DNA of 64,000 nt from Gemmobacter aquaticus (GCF_007859075.1 NZ_VOAK01000022.1:124001-188000); one strand, 5' to 3'; shown: positions 35,356-45,073, numbered from the stretch's first letter. Numbers and translations are program-made. Notes: generated by a model not told the origin, from the sequence alone.

Positions 35356-36653
35356 CCGAGTTTTTCAAGGGCATCCCCCAGATCAAGTATGAGGGGCCGT
35401 CGAGCACCAACGAATTTGCCTTTCGGCATTACAATCCCGACGAGGTCATCCTCGGCAAGCGCATGGAAGATCACCTGCGGTTCGCCATCGCCTACTGGCA
35501 CAGCTTCGCTTGGCCGGGTGGCGATCCGTTCGGTGGACAGACGTTCGATCGCCCGTGGTTCGGCGACACGATGCAGCTTGCCAAGCTGAAGGCAGATGTG
35601 GCCTTCGAGATGTTCGATATCCTGGGCGCGCCCTTCTACTGCTTCCACGACGCCGACGCCCGCCCCGAAGGCGCCACCTTCGCGGAGTCGCTGCGCAACC
35701 TTGAGGAAATCGTCGACTACCTTGGCGAGAAGCAGACCAGCCACAAGGCAAAGCTTCTGTGGGGCACCGCCAATATGTTCAGCCACCGGCGCTGGATGTC
35801 GGGTGCGGCGACAAATCCCGATCCGGATGTCTATGCCTATGCCGCCGCGAATGTGAAGGCGAACATGGATGCCACGCTGAAACTGGGCGGGGCGAACTAT
35901 GTTCTCTGGGGGGGCCGCGAGGGCTATGAAACGCTGCTCAACACCGACCTGAAGGCCGAGCGTGAGCATGCCGGGCGCTTCCTGCAGCAGGTGGTCGAGT
36001 ACAAGCACAAGATCGGCTTCAAGGGCGCGATCCTGATCGAGCCCAAGCCGCAAGAGCCATCAAAGCACCAGTACGACTATGATGTGGCCACCGTTTACGG
36101 CTTCCTCGTGCAGTTCGGACTGGAGAAAGAAGTCAAGGTCAACATCGAACAGGGCCATGCCATCCTCGCCGGTCACAGCTTCGAGCACGAGATTGCAACC
36201 GCCGCGGCGCTTGGCATCTTCGGTTCGATCGACATGAACCGGAACGACTATCAATCGGGCTGGGATACCGACCAATTCCCGAACAACCATGCGGAAAAGG
36301 CGCTGGCCTTCTATGAAATCCTGCGCGCCGGTGGCTACACCACGGGCGGGACGAACTTTGATGCCAAGGTGCGGCGCCAGAGCCTCGATCCCGAGGATCT
36401 GGTCCTTGCGCATGTGGGCGGCATGGACACCTGCGCGCGCGCCCTGAAATCGGCAGCTGCCCTGCTGGAGTCGGGTGAGCTGGAGGCCAACCGCAAGGCC
36501 CGCTACGCAGGGTGGGAAACCCCGGCCGCGCAGGCGATGCTGAAGGGCACGCTGGAGGCCGCGGCCGCCCGCGTGACGGCCGAAGGTCTGGAACCCGAGC
36601 CGCGTTCAGGTCGGCAGGAGCGGCTGGAGAACCTCTGGAACCGCTACATCTGA
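35352..36653 (+). CDS. xylA: Xylose isomerase
   Basis: A 433-residue TIM-barrel enzyme converting D-xylose to D-xylulose. Conserved blocks include [20 protein letters not shown] with the catalytic His, [14 protein letters not shown], the metal-ligand [15 protein letters not shown] and [20 protein letters not shown]. It belongs to the longer, class II type. It is the last gene of the operon, overlapping xylB in ATGA and followed by a perfect 11-bp stem-loop. Confidence 0.97.
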   Translation: MTEFFKGIPQIKYEGPSSTNEFAFRHYNPDEVILGKRMEDHLRFAIAYWHSFAWPGGDPFGGQTFDRPWFGDTMQLAKLKADVAFEMFDILGAPFYCFHDADARPEGATFAESLRNLEEIVDYLGEKQTSHKAKLLWGTANMFSHRRWMSGAATNPDPDVYAYAAANVKANMDATLKLGGANYVLWGGREGYETLLNTDLKAEREHAGRFLQQVVEYKHKIGFKGAILIEPKPQEPSKHQYDYDVATVYGFLVQFGLEKEVKVNIEQGHAILAGHSFEHEIATAAALGIFGSIDMNRNDYQSGWDTDQFPNNHAEKALAFYEILRAGGYTTGGTNFDAKVRRQSLDPEDLVLAHVGGMDTCARALKSAAALLESGELEANRKARYAGWETPAAQAMLKGTLEAAAARVTAEGLEPEPRSGRQERLENLWNRYI

Positions 36654-36660
36654 TCTTTGC

Positions 36661-36686
36661 GAAGGGCCGCCTGCGGGCGGCCCTTC
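36661..36686 (+). terminator. Stem-loop ending the xyl operon
   Basis: GAAGGGCCGCC (36661-36671) pairs perfectly with GGCGGCCCTTC (36676-36686) over a four-base loop. Only CTGCTGC follows rather than a T run, so it may need factor help or act in RNA stabilisation. Confidence 0.7.
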
Positions 36687-36770
36687 TGCTGCCCGGTGCT
36701 TACCGGTTGGAAAGGATTCGCGCCGTAGTCTGGGCCCCAAGCGCCCCGCACGGACGGAGAATCCGCCACC

Positions 36771-37439
36771 ATGCCACGATACCCCCTTGCCCTTTTGCTG
36801 GCCGCCCTTGGCGCAACGCCCGCAGATGCCCGGCCTGCGGTACTCTGCGATCAGGCCGCGCGGAACGCTGCGCGGGAAACCGGGGTGCCTGCTGATATCC
36901 TTCTTGCGCTGACGCGTGCCGAAACTGGTCGGGCGGGCGAGACGGGGCTGGAGCCTTGGCCCTGGGCCGTCAATCAGGCAGGTCAGGGCTACTGGTTCGA
37001 CAGCAAGGCCGAGGCCGAGCAGTTCGTCGAGGCGCAGCTTGAGCTGGGTTACACCAATCTCGACATTGGCTGCTTTCAGTTGAACCTGCACTGGCATGCC
37101 GAGAAATTCGCCGCGCTGCCTGACATGTTCGACCCCGAGGAAAATGCACGCTATGCCGCGCAGTTCCTGTTGCAGAAGTATCGGGAAACCGCCGATTGGG
37201 TGCAGGCTGCAGGGGCCTATCACTCGGGCACCGACAGCCACGCCGACCGCTATATGGCGCGTTTTGAAGATGTGCTGGCCGGGATCGGGGATGTCCGGTT
37301 GGCTGATGCGGGGCCCATTGTCGAGGGGGCGCGCGTCAATGCCTTTCCGCTGCTGGTCGCGGGCGAGGGGCGGGCCTCGAACGGCTCGCTGATGCCGCGG
37401 GTCGGCGGGGTCGGGTCTCTCTTGCGGCGGATGCCGTGA
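36771..37439 (+). CDS. Lytic transglycosylase (SLT), flagellar-locus type
   Basis: A 222-residue exported protein with a signal peptide ending near ADAR. The goose-lysozyme-like SLT fold has a candidate catalytic E51 in LALTRAETGRAG, the motif IGCFQLNLHWH and the late GAYHSGTDSHADRYM (AYNxGxxxxxxY-like). It cuts glycan strands, and its place directly before flhA suggests opening the wall for the flagellar rod, a role filled by FlgJ elsewhere. Its stop overlaps the flhA start. Confidence 0.85.
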   Translation: MPRYPLALLLAALGATPADARPAVLCDQAARNAARETGVPADILLALTRAETGRAGETGLEPWPWAVNQAGQGYWFDSKAEAEQFVEAQLELGYTNLDIGCFQLNLHWHAEKFAALPDMFDPEENARYAAQFLLQKYRETADWVQAAGAYHSGTDSHADRYMARFEDVLAGIGDVRLADAGPIVEGARVNAFPLLVAGEGRASNGSLMPRVGGVGSLLRRMP

Positions 37440-39514
37440 TGACCGGGACCAACCTGCGCACCCTCTTTCAGCCCACGATCCTGCTCGCGCTGGCGCTGAT
37501 GGCGATCATCGCGATGATGATCCTGCCCGTACCAACATGGCTTCTGGACTTCGGGCTTGCCGTATCATTCGCACTGGCGATCCTGATGTTCACGGTCACG
37601 CTGTTTGTGGAACGGCCGCTGGATTTCTCGGCCTTCCCGACGATCCTGCTGGCCTCGCTGCTCTTGCGGCTGGCGCTGAATGTCTCGTCCACCAAGCTGA
37701 TTATCGGCAACGGCCACACCGGAACTGCCGCAGCCGGCCATGTGATCGAAGGCTTTGCCAATTTCATCATGGGCGGCAACCTGATCCTTGGCCTTGTGAT
37801 CTTTTGCGTGTTGCTGATCGTGAACTTCATGGTGATCACCAAGGGCGCGGGTCGCATGGCCGAGGTGGGCGCGCGCTTTGCCCTTGACGGGATGCCGGGC
37901 AAGCAACTTGCCATCGACGCCGACATGTCGGCTGGTGCGATAACCCACGCCGAGGCAAAGGCGCGACGCGAGCGTGAACTGGCCGAGACCAACTTCTTCG
38001 GCTCGCTCGACGGGGCCTCGAAATTCGTCAAGGGTGATGCGGTTGCGGGCTTGTTGATCACCGGGCTGAACCTGATCGTCGGGTTGATCATGGGCATCGC
38101 AATTCACGGCATGCCCGCCGCACAGGCCTTTGAAACCTACACCATTCTGACGGTCGGTGACGGGTTGGTGACGCAGATCCCGGCCGTCATCATCTCTGTC
38201 GCCTCGGCGCTGCTGCTGGCGCGTGGCGGTGGGACAGGCTCGGCGGACGCCGCGTTCTTCAGGCAACTTGGCCAGTACCCCGGCGCGCTTGCGACAGTCG
38301 CGGTGCTCTTGTTCCTGTTCGCGCTGGTGCCGGGATTGCCGTTTCTGCCCTTCATGGCTGGGGCAGCGGCTCTTGGGCTGGCGGCCCGTTTCCGTCACAA
38401 GGCGCCAGCGCCCGCAGGTGATGTGCTGTCCGATCCAGCCAACGTCGCGCCAAGCCGCCGGCCTATGGGCGATGTGCTGGACTTTGACGAGATCCATATC
38501 GAGTTTGCCCCGGATCTTGTGCCGATGGCCTTGTCCCCCGCGACCGGGATCGACGCACGTATCCAGAACATGCGCAACCATATTGCCGCGAGTTTCGGCC
38601 TGATCCTGCCTGAGATCCGGCTGACAGATGATGCGCTTCTTCCCCCCGGAGCCTATCGCATCCGCCTGCAGGGGGTTGAGCGGGTGCGAGACCGTTTGCA
38701 GCCCGACAAGGTGCTGGTCCTGCTGTCCGATGGAGTAGAGGCGCCCGGTGGCCTGGATGTGCGTGAGCCGGTTTATGGTGCACCGGCGCGCTGGATCGAC
38801 CCGGACCTGCAAGAGGATGCGGTTCTGTCCGGCCTGACCGTGGTCACCCCGGCCGAGGTGCTGGCGACGCACCTGCTTGAGGTGTTGAAGGCCAATCTTG
38901 CCCGTCTTCTGACGCTCAAGGGGTTGCGTAAACTTCTGGACGAATTCGTCAACGTCTCTGACCCCGCAAGGGCCGAAGCGAACCGGAAGCTGCTCGACGA
39001 GTTGATCCCCGACCGCGTGCCAACGGATCTCTTGCTCACAGTGCTGAAGCTTCTGCTGGAAGAGCGCGTCTCGGTGCGCAACCTGCCCCTGGTGCTGGAG
39101 GCTATCGCCGAGGCGCGCGGCCAACCCACGCCCGAGGCGGTCTGTGATCACGTCCGTCAGCGGCTTGGCTTTCAGATTGTCGCCGAGCTCAAGCGCGAGG
39201 ATGGCACGATCCCGCTGCTGCAACTGGCGCCAGAGTGGGAAAAGACCTTTGCCACCTATCAGATCGAGGGTGAACGCGGCCTGCGCGACGTGGCCCTGCC
39301 GCCCGACCAGTTCAGTCGCCTCGCAAACGCGCTGGCCGAACGCCTGTCGAAAGCGGCCGAAAGTGGCATGCACCCCGCGCTTGTCACCTCGACCCTGCGG
39401 CGACGGTTCCTGCGGACGGTCCTGGGCGCCAAAGGCCTGCCGACGCCGGTGCTCTCCTATGAAGAAATCGGGATGGAGGCTCGCCCGGCCCTGATCGGCG
39501 TCGTTCCGGCATGA
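37439..39514 (+). CDS. flhA: Flagellar export apparatus protein FlhA
   Basis: A 691-residue protein. The N-terminal half has eight membrane helices with the FHIPEP signature region (SSTKLIIGNGHTGTAAAGHVIEGFA, GRMAEVGARFALDGMPGKQLAIDADM). The C-terminal cytosolic half forms the nonameric ring that receives export substrates. ATG 37439 is in a TGATG overlap; GTG 37436 directly before it is possible. It starts the flhA-fliR-flhB series, all overlapped by a few bases. Confidence 0.95.
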   Translation: MTGTNLRTLFQPTILLALALMAIIAMMILPVPTWLLDFGLAVSFALAILMFTVTLFVERPLDFSAFPTILLASLLLRLALNVSSTKLIIGNGHTGTAAAGHVIEGFANFIMGGNLILGLVIFCVLLIVNFMVITKGAGRMAEVGARFALDGMPGKQLAIDADMSAGAITHAEAKARRERELAETNFFGSLDGASKFVKGDAVAGLLITGLNLIVGLIMGIAIHGMPAAQAFETYTILTVGDGLVTQIPAVIISVASALLLARGGGTGSADAAFFRQLGQYPGALATVAVLLFLFALVPGLPFLPFMAGAAALGLAARFRHKAPAPAGDVLSDPANVAPSRRPMGDVLDFDEIHIEFAPDLVPMALSPATGIDARIQNMRNHIAASFGLILPEIRLTDDALLPPGAYRIRLQGVERVRDRLQPDKVLVLLSDGVEAPGGLDVREPVYGAPARWIDPDLQEDAVLSGLTVVTPAEVLATHLLEVLKANLARLLTLKGLRKLLDEFVNVSDPARAEANRKLLDELIPDRVPTDLLLTVLKLLLEERVSVRNLPLVLEAIAEARGQPTPEAVCDHVRQRLGFQIVAELKREDGTIPLLQLAPEWEKTFATYQIEGERGLRDVALPPDQFSRLANALAERLSKAAESGMHPALVTSTLRRRFLRTVLGAKGLPTPVLSYEEIGMEARPALIGVVPA

Positions 39515-40269
39515 CGGCAGAATTGACCGCGCTGATGGAGGTGGCGGGACCGCACGTAGCCGGTCTGCTCGTCATCTTTTGCCGGGTGGCAGGCATGGTT
39601 GCGCTGTTGCCCGCGTTCGGCGAGGCGACACTGCCCCCGCGTGTGCGCCTTGGCGTGGCGCTGGCCTTTACCATGGTTGTGGGGCCAGTTGTCGCCCCCC
39701 ACCCTGTGCCGCCCACTATTCCCGCGATCATTGCCGAGGCGGCCATTGGACTGATGCTCGGCCTTGGTCTGCGGCTGCTTGTCATGGCGCTGCAGATCGC
39801 CGGGACGATCATCGCGCAGTCCATTTCGCTTGCGCAGCTTTTCGGCGTGGCGGGTGAGCCTCAGCCGGTGGTCTCGCATCTCTTGGCGGTCGCGGCGCTG
39901 GCCCTTGCGGTTGCGGCTGGCCTTCATGTCAAGGTCGCGGCATTGCTGATCGAAAGCTATGATCTCTTCCCTGTCGGCCTTGCCCCCGCCGCGCACGATT
40001 CGGCCGAATGGGCCACCGCACAGGCCGCGCACTGTATCGGGCTTGGCTTTACGCTCGCTGGGCCGTTCGTCGTGATCTCGGTGCTGTACAATCTTGCGCT
40101 CGGGGTGATCAACAGAGCCATGACGCAGATGATGGTCTCGATGATCGGGGCCCCGGTGGTGGTTCTGGGCGGGATGGCGCTGCTGGCAATCACGGCGCCG
40201 ATTGCGCTTGTCATCTGGGGTGGGTCGCTGGACAGCTACCTTTCCGACCCGCTGGCCCTGCCGAGATGA
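39511..40269 (+). CDS. fliR: Flagellar biosynthesis protein FliR
   Basis: A 252-residue polytopic export-gate protein with about six hydrophobic helices. Typical blocks are VAGMVALLPAFGEATLPPRVRLGVALAFT and the ALQIAGTIIAQSISLAQLFG helix. It assembles with FliP and FliQ; FliP is not in this window. ATGA overlaps join it to flhA and flhB. Confidence 0.93.
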   Translation: MTAELTALMEVAGPHVAGLLVIFCRVAGMVALLPAFGEATLPPRVRLGVALAFTMVVGPVVAPHPVPPTIPAIIAEAAIGLMLGLGLRLLVMALQIAGTIIAQSISLAQLFGVAGEPQPVVSHLLAVAALALAVAAGLHVKVAALLIESYDLFPVGLAPAAHDSAEWATAQAAHCIGLGFTLAGPFVVISVLYNLALGVINRAMTQMMVSMIGAPVVVLGGMALLAITAPIALVIWGGSLDSYLSDPLALPR

Positions 40270-41330
40270 GCGAGGAAGACGCCGACGATCGCCAGCATGA
40301 GGCCAGCCAGAAGCGGCTGGAATCGTTGCGCTCCGAAGGCCGCATCGCCCGCTCGCCAGAGGCGCTTTCGGCCATTTCGCTGGTTTCCTTTTGTCTGGGC
40401 GCAGTCTTTCTTGGCCCTGCGATCACCGATCAGGTGTCGTTGCGTCTGATGCGCCTGCTGTCTGCCGAGGCCGGGGTGGCTTGGGCGGGCAACATGCGGC
40501 CCGCAGAGCTTGTGTTGTCTCTCGCGTTAGAGATTGCGCCGCTGTTTCTTCCGCCACTGATGGCCGTCGTGCTGGCGGTCACCGTGATGCGAGGGTGGAC
40601 CTTTACCCCGAAGAACCTTGAACCGCGTCTGTCGCGCATCTCGCCCCTGGCGGCGGCCGGTCACAAGTTCGGGGTGCAGGGGCTGTTCGATTTCGGGCGT
40701 AATCTTGCGAAGCTGGCGGTTACTGCCATCGCCGCCGTCTGGTTCGTTCGCTCTCACCTCAACGCGATCATGGGGGTCGCGCAACTGCAGGGCCGCCAGA
40801 TTGCCTTTGTGATCTTCGACCTCGCGATGGACTTCCTGATCTTGTCGGCCGCCCTCGGGCTCGTTTTCGGCGCTGCCGACTACCTTTGGCAGGTGCTGCG
40901 CCATCGCCGGCAGGCGATGATGACCCGCCAGGAAATGACCGAAGAGCACAAGGAGTCTGAGGGTGATCCGCATTTTCGCGCCCATCGGCGTCAGCGTGGA
41001 CAGGAAATTGCGCTGAACCGCATGCTGCAGGCGGTGCCCGAGGCCGATGTCGTCGTGGTGAACCCGACGCATTATGCCGTGGCGCTGAAATGGAACCGCA
41101 AGGACGGGCGCGCGCCGGTCTGTGTCGCCAAGGGTCAGGATGAGATTGCGGCCCGCATCCGCGAACGTGCGATCGAAGCCGGTGTCCCAATCCACCGCGA
41201 CCCACCCACCGCGCGCGCGCTGCATGCCGCGCTCGACGTCGGGGATGAGATCGGTCGCGAACATTATCAGGCCGTCGCGGCGGCGATCCGCTTTGCCGAA
41301 GCCATGCGCAAGAAGGCCCGGAGGAGATGA
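40266..41330 (+). CDS. flhB: Flagellar biosynthesis protein FlhB
   Basis: A 354-residue export switch. The N-terminus (SEEDADDRQHEASQKRLESLRSEG) precedes four membrane helices. The cytosolic C-domain has the self-cleaving N266-P-T-H sequence in VVNPTHYAVALKW. Cleavage switches export from rod/hook to filament substrates. Start ATG 40266 overlaps the fliR stop; the frame running back to 40008 is a shadow inside fliR. Confidence 0.95.
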   Translation: MSEEDADDRQHEASQKRLESLRSEGRIARSPEALSAISLVSFCLGAVFLGPAITDQVSLRLMRLLSAEAGVAWAGNMRPAELVLSLALEIAPLFLPPLMAVVLAVTVMRGWTFTPKNLEPRLSRISPLAAAGHKFGVQGLFDFGRNLAKLAVTAIAAVWFVRSHLNAIMGVAQLQGRQIAFVIFDLAMDFLILSAALGLVFGAADYLWQVLRHRRQAMMTRQEMTEEHKESEGDPHFRAHRRQRGQEIALNRMLQAVPEADVVVVNPTHYAVALKWNRKDGRAPVCVAKGQDEIAARIRERAIEAGVPIHRDPPTARALHAALDVGDEIGREHYQAVAAAIRFAEAMRKKARRR

Positions 41331-41659
41331 TGAAGGACGAAAGACTTGCGAGGCTTGTTCAACTGGCGGCAGCCATCAGCGACCGCAAGCTGGGTGCCTA
41401 TCACGAGGCAACGGCGCGCTGCGCAGAGACGCGCACGTTGATGCAGGCACTCGATGCCTCGCCCGCGTCTGACCTGCCCCTGATCGCAGCCGCAAAGGCG
41501 CAACTGGTCTATGGCGTCTGGGCCGACCGGCGCCGGGCGCAACTGCGCGAAATTCTGGAACAGCAGCTTGACGAAGCCAAAAAGCGCCGCACAGAGGCGG
41601 CGCAGGCATTTGGCAAGTCGCAGGTTCTGAATCAGCTGTCAGGGCGGCCGGCAGGCTAG
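41327..41659 (+). CDS. Small coiled-coil flagellar-locus protein, FliJ-like position
   Basis: A 110-residue soluble protein, mostly helical, rich in Ala, Arg, Lys, Glu and Gln (REILEQQLDEAKKRRTEAAQAFGKSQVLNQL). Size, charge and antiparallel-helix pattern recall FliJ, the small export chaperone/stalk that acts with FliI, but no diagnostic motif is present. It follows flhB with overlap (GAGGAG just upstream). The alternative ATG at 41330 is equally possible. Identity is not certain. Confidence 0.6.
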   Translation: MMKDERLARLVQLAAAISDRKLGAYHEATARCAETRTLMQALDASPASDLPLIAAAKAQLVYGVWADRRRAQLREILEQQLDEAKKRRTEAAQAFGKSQVLNQLSGRPAG

Positions 41660-41669
41660 CGCCCCCACG

Positions 41670-42143
41670 TTAGCTATCCTGTCGTCCGATGTCGGTGATC
41701 AGCACATCGCTGACGATCCCGGGCAGGATCTGATTGCCCTCTGCCAACAGGTTTTCACGTAGCCGATCCAGGATGTTGCCCTCGGTGAAGGTGCCGTCAA
41801 AGGCGCCGGAATTTGCATGATCGAACAGGATCTGGAGAAAACTGTCCCGCAGTTTCGGCTCCTTTGCGTGGACGGCTTCTTCCTGACCCTGCTGCACCTC
41901 GAGGCTGAGCGACATCACAACCAGAGACCGGATGCGCCCCTTCTCGACCAGCGGGATGACAAACTGGTTGGTCATCCTGACGTACTCCAGCGCCTCGGGG
42001 GTGCTGGCCCCTGCATGATCTGAAGCCTCTGCTGGCGCTTCGATCTCTTCCGGGTGCGGCGCGGGGCGGAATCTCAGACCGGCGCCTATGCCGGCGCCGG
42101 CGCTGATCAGGATAATGGCGAGGAACAGGAAGACGCGTTTCAT
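41670..42143 (-). CDS. fliL: Flagellar basal-body-associated protein FliL
   Basis: A 157-residue single-pass protein. An N-terminal membrane helix (residues 4-24) precedes a Pro/Glu-rich linker and the FliL domain (MTNQFVIPLVEKGRIRSLVVMSLSLEV, then KEPKLRDSFLQILFDHA). FliL supports the stator around the basal body. It is last in the minus-strand flagellar operon, converging with the small gene at 41327. Confidence 0.87.
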   Translation of the reverse strand: MKRVFLFLAIILISAGAGIGAGLRFRPAPHPEEIEAPAEASDHAGASTPEALEYVRMTNQFVIPLVEKGRIRSLVVMSLSLEVQQGQEEAVHAKEPKLRDSFLQILFDHANSGAFDGTFTEGNILDRLRENLLAEGNQILPGIVSDVLITDIGRQDS

Positions 42144-42148
42144 CGGGC

Positions 42149-42868
42149 TCAGAACGGCAGAAGGATATCGGTGATCTGCTGGCCATAGCGGGGCTGCTGC
42201 ACATCGGTGATCTGGCCTCGGCCCCCATAAGAGATCCGAGCGCCGGCAATCTTGTCATAGGTGATCTCGTTCTGGCGTGAGATGTCGATGGGCCGCACAT
42301 AGCCGGTTACGATCAGCTCGCGCAGTTCATTGTTCACGCGCACCTCTTGCTGCCCCTCGATCCGCAGGATGCTGTTGGGAAGCTGCTCGACCACGGTCGC
42401 GGCGATCCGCAGTTCCAACTGTTCCGCGCGCGAGATCGACCCGTCGCCCTTGTAGCTGGAGCTTGAGGAGGTGTTCACCGCCTCTTCCATGCTGGCACCC
42501 TCCGGAAGGTGCTCGTTCAGACGCTGCGGGATACCGAAGAGGTCGGGAACCTGCATCGTATCGCTGCCCTCGCGGTCGCGGCTGCTGGAATTGGAGATCT
42601 CGGCGCTGTCGTCTATCTCGATCACCACGGTCAGAATGTCACCACGCCCCTGGGCGCGGCGTTCGCCGAACAGGGATTCGCGATTGGCAGACCACAGGGA
42701 CGAGGCATCCGATGGCCGACCCTCAGCGAGGTCTTTGGGGAACGGTGTCGAATACATCGAATGGTGCTGATAGCTGCCTTCGATCGGGGTCAGCTCGGGC
42801 GCCTTGCCCACATTCGAAAGCCGTCCACAGGCGGCGAGGCAGAGGGCGCAAAGCAGGATGCGGCGCAT
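42149..42868 (-). CDS. flgH: Flagellar L-ring protein FlgH
   Basis: A 239-residue outer-membrane lipoprotein with lipobox LAAC (C14). Family blocks include SLFGERRAQGRGDILTVVIEIDDSAEISN and the C-terminal NELRELIVTGYVRPIDISRQNEITYDKIAGARISYGGRGQ. It forms the ring in the outer membrane around the rod. Five bases separate it from fliL. Confidence 0.95.
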   Translation of the reverse strand: MRRILLCALCLAACGRLSNVGKAPELTPIEGSYQHHSMYSTPFPKDLAEGRPSDASSLWSANRESLFGERRAQGRGDILTVVIEIDDSAEISNSSSRDREGSDTMQVPDLFGIPQRLNEHLPEGASMEEAVNTSSSSSYKGDGSISRAEQLELRIAATVVEQLPNSILRIEGQQEVRVNNELRELIVTGYVRPIDISRQNEITYDKIAGARISYGGRGQITDVQQPRYGQQITDILLPF

Positions 42869-42877
42869 GATGGTCCT

Positions 42878-43300
42878 TCACGGGCTGGAGCGGGTGGAGA
42901 CAGTGCCGTCGGGCTGAATCTGGCCGGTGACAGTCGTTCGCGATTCAAGGTTCATGACGCGGATGACGTCTCCGGCGCCGCCGCGCGCCATCGCGCGACC
43001 CTCGGTCAGGATCGAAAGACCACCCGAGCCATATGCAAGCGGCACGATCTGATTCCGTTCGATGATCGCCGGTGGCCCGATATCCTCGGCGCGGATTGGG
43101 CGACCCGCATAGAGCGTGACTTGCGCCTCTTGTCCGATTGCCATTGCTGGGTCGGAAAGCGCACCGGGCACTTCGCTCTCACCCGGTGTAAGGTCGGTTT
43201 CCGCAATGATCTCGGTCGCGCGGATGGTGCGGGTCGGCACAAGCGACTGCGCTTCCGCCATGCCGCCTAGCAGGAGTGCGGTATAGAGAAGACATCGCAT
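42878..43300 (-). CDS. flgA: Flagellar P-ring assembly chaperone FlgA, short form
   Basis: A 140-residue periplasmic protein with a signal peptide (GGMAEAQS). Only one SAF domain is present (RTIRATEIIAETDLTPGE ... GRPIRAEDIGPPAIIERNQIVPL ... TVTGQIQPDGTV), shorter than the about 220 residues of E. coli FlgA. It helps build the P-ring, though flgI itself is not in this window. The stop-start junction with flgG is a one-base overlap. Confidence 0.87.
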   Translation of the reverse strand: MRCLLYTALLLGGMAEAQSLVPTRTIRATEIIAETDLTPGESEVPGALSDPAMAIGQEAQVTLYAGRPIRAEDIGPPAIIERNQIVPLAYGSGGLSILTEGRAMARGGAGDVIRVMNLESRTTVTGQIQPDGTVSTRSSP

Positions 43301-44085
43301 CAGCGTACCTGTGCGGTTGCCGACAGCATCTGGTCGGCGGCTGTGATGACCTTGGCGTTCAGCTCATATCCCCGCTGCGCCTTGATCAGTTCGGTGATCT
43401 CGCGCACGGAATCGACCGAGCTTTCCTCAAGATACCCCTGCCGCAGCGTGCCCAACCCGTCCTCACCCGGCTGCCCCGGCACGGCTGGGCCTGAGGCGGC
43501 GGTTTCGAGGAACATGTTGCCGCCGATCGCCTCAAGGCCCTTTTCGTTTGCGAAGCCCACAAGGCTCAGCTCTCCGATCAACTCGGGCTGAACCTCGTCG
43601 ATGAAATGGGCATAGACCTCGCCATCGGCATTGATCGAGACACTGCGGGCATCGACTGGGATCGTCAGTCCCGGCGCGACCGGGTAGCCCTCGGAGGTTA
43701 CGATCAGTCCGTCAGCCGTACGCTTCAGGCCCCCGTCGCGGGTATAGCCCGCGCTGCCCGACGGCAAGGTGACCTCAAGATAGCCGCGTCCCTCGATCGC
43801 GATGTCCAGATCGCCGCCCGTCTGGGTCAGTGAGCCCTGGGCCAGGACGACCGAAACCGCGGCAGGCCGCACGCCCATGCCAAGTTGAACGCCGGTTGGC
43901 AGCATGGAGCCATCTTCGGCCGAGATCGACCCGGGACGCGCGATCTGTTGATAGTGCAGGTCCGCAAACTCGGCACGGCGGGCGTTGTAGCCGGTCGTGC
44001 TCATGTTTGCGAGGTTGTTCGAGACGACATCGACCCGCATCTGCTGTGCCGCCATGCCGCTGGCCGCGATCTGGAGTGCCTTCAT
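43300..44085 (-). CDS. flgG: Flagellar distal rod protein FlgG
   Basis: A 261-residue axial protein. The N-terminal ALQIAASGMAAQQMRVDVVSNNLANMSTTGYNARRAEF and the C-terminal LIKAQRGYELNAKVITAADQML are the paired rod-family helices. The middle (VDIAIEGRGYLEV-like LDIAIEGRGYLEVTLPSG) is standard. It forms the distal rod through the P- and L-rings. Confidence 0.96.
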   Translation of the reverse strand: MKALQIAASGMAAQQMRVDVVSNNLANMSTTGYNARRAEFADLHYQQIARPGSISAEDGSMLPTGVQLGMGVRPAAVSVVLAQGSLTQTGGDLDIAIEGRGYLEVTLPSGSAGYTRDGGLKRTADGLIVTSEGYPVAPGLTIPVDARSVSINADGEVYAHFIDEVQPELIGELSLVGFANEKGLEAIGGNMFLETAASGPAVPGQPGEDGLGTLRQGYLEESSVDSVREITELIKAQRGYELNAKVITAADQMLSATAQVR

Positions 44086-44091
44086 CTTTGG

Positions 44092-44805
44092 TTATCCTCC
44101 AAGCACCTGAATGACGGTGCGCAAGCGATCATCCTCGCGATCAAGAAAGCTTTGGCCGGCCTCATAGGCGCGCTGCACTTCGACCATGCGTGCAAGCTCG
44201 GACATCGGGTTCACGTTGCTGGCCTCGATGCGGCCTTGCACCATGCGACCACCATCCAGCGGAACCTCGCCTTGCGTCGTACGAAAGAGAGTCCCGCCCT
44301 CATGCTGCAGGTCGCCGTCGGCTGCGGGTTGCCACAGACCGATCCGGGCAATCGGCTCATCCCCGGCGGACAGCGTGCCATCGGAGGAGAGCATGACCTG
44401 GCCCACATCGGGCGGCACGAAGACCGGTGCGCCGCCCTGATCGAGCAGGCGATGGCCGTCGGGGTTGACGAGTTCACCCTCGGCCGAGGGCGTGAACATG
44501 CCCGCGCGTGTCAGGCGATTGCCTTGTGGGGTTTCAACAAGAAAAAAGCCCTCGCCTTCGATCGCGAAATCGAAGGTCGCGCCCGTCATCTCGGTTTCGC
44601 CCGGCGTCAGGTCGACGTGGCGTGCCGATGCATGGGCCATCGACAGCGACGGCGCATCGTCGAGGCGCCTGACATATTCCGAGAACACCACCCCTTCGCG
44701 CCGGAAGCCGGCGGTCGAGGCATTGGCGATGTTGTTGGCGATCAGTTGCATTTCGCGCATCAGCCCGGATTGCCGGGTCAGCGTCACATAGCCAGCGGCA
44801 TCCAT
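44092..44805 (-). CDS. flgF: Flagellar proximal rod protein FlgF
   Basis: A 237-residue rod protein with TLTRQSGLMREMQLIANNIANASTAGFRREG at the N-terminus and SNVNPMSELARMVEVQRAYE at the C-terminus. It is shorter than FlgG and shows the FlgF-type YVTLTRQSGL opening. It sits between fliQ and flgG, the order found in alphaproteobacterial flagellar clusters. Confidence 0.94.
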   Translation of the reverse strand: MDAAGYVTLTRQSGLMREMQLIANNIANASTAGFRREGVVFSEYVRRLDDAPSLSMAHASARHVDLTPGETEMTGATFDFAIEGEGFFLVETPQGNRLTRAGMFTPSAEGELVNPDGHRLLDQGGAPVFVPPDVGQVMLSSDGTLSAGDEPIARIGLWQPAADGDLQHEGGTLFRTTQGEVPLDGGRMVQGRIEASNVNPMSELARMVEVQRAYEAGQSFLDREDDRLRTVIQVLGG

Positions 44806-44806
44806 T

Positions 44807-45073
44807 TCAACCTCCTGCGATTCCGGGAACGATCTGGTCGGTGAAGAAGCTCACGAGGTTTGCGGTCATGAAGCTCATGGATGCCCAGAGAACAATTAGC
44901 ATCGCCGCAACCTTGGGCACGAAGGTCAGCGTCATTTCCTGAATCGAGGTCAACGCCTGAAAGAGGCCGATCACCACGCCGGCGACAAGCGCCACCAAGA
45001 GCATCGGGGCCGAAATCTTGACTGCGATCCAAAGCGCCTGACGTAGCGCATCAAAGATCTGGTCCTCGGTCAT
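44807..45073 (-). CDS. fliQ: Flagellar export gate protein FliQ
   Basis: An 88-residue two-helix membrane protein (KISAPMLLVALVAGVVIGLFQALTSIQEMTLTFVPK is the signature). It is part of the FliPQR gate. It overlaps fliE by four bases and its stop precedes flgF by one base. Confidence 0.95.
   Translation of the reverse strand: MTEDQIFDALRQALWIAVKISAPMLLVALVAGVVIGLFQALTSIQEMTLTFVPKVAAMLIVLWASMSFMTANLVSFFTDQIVPGIAGG

Noticed and set aside
37565-39373. 602-residue minus-strand open frame opposite flhA
   Set aside because: Composition is that of a mirror frame and no family resemblance is seen.
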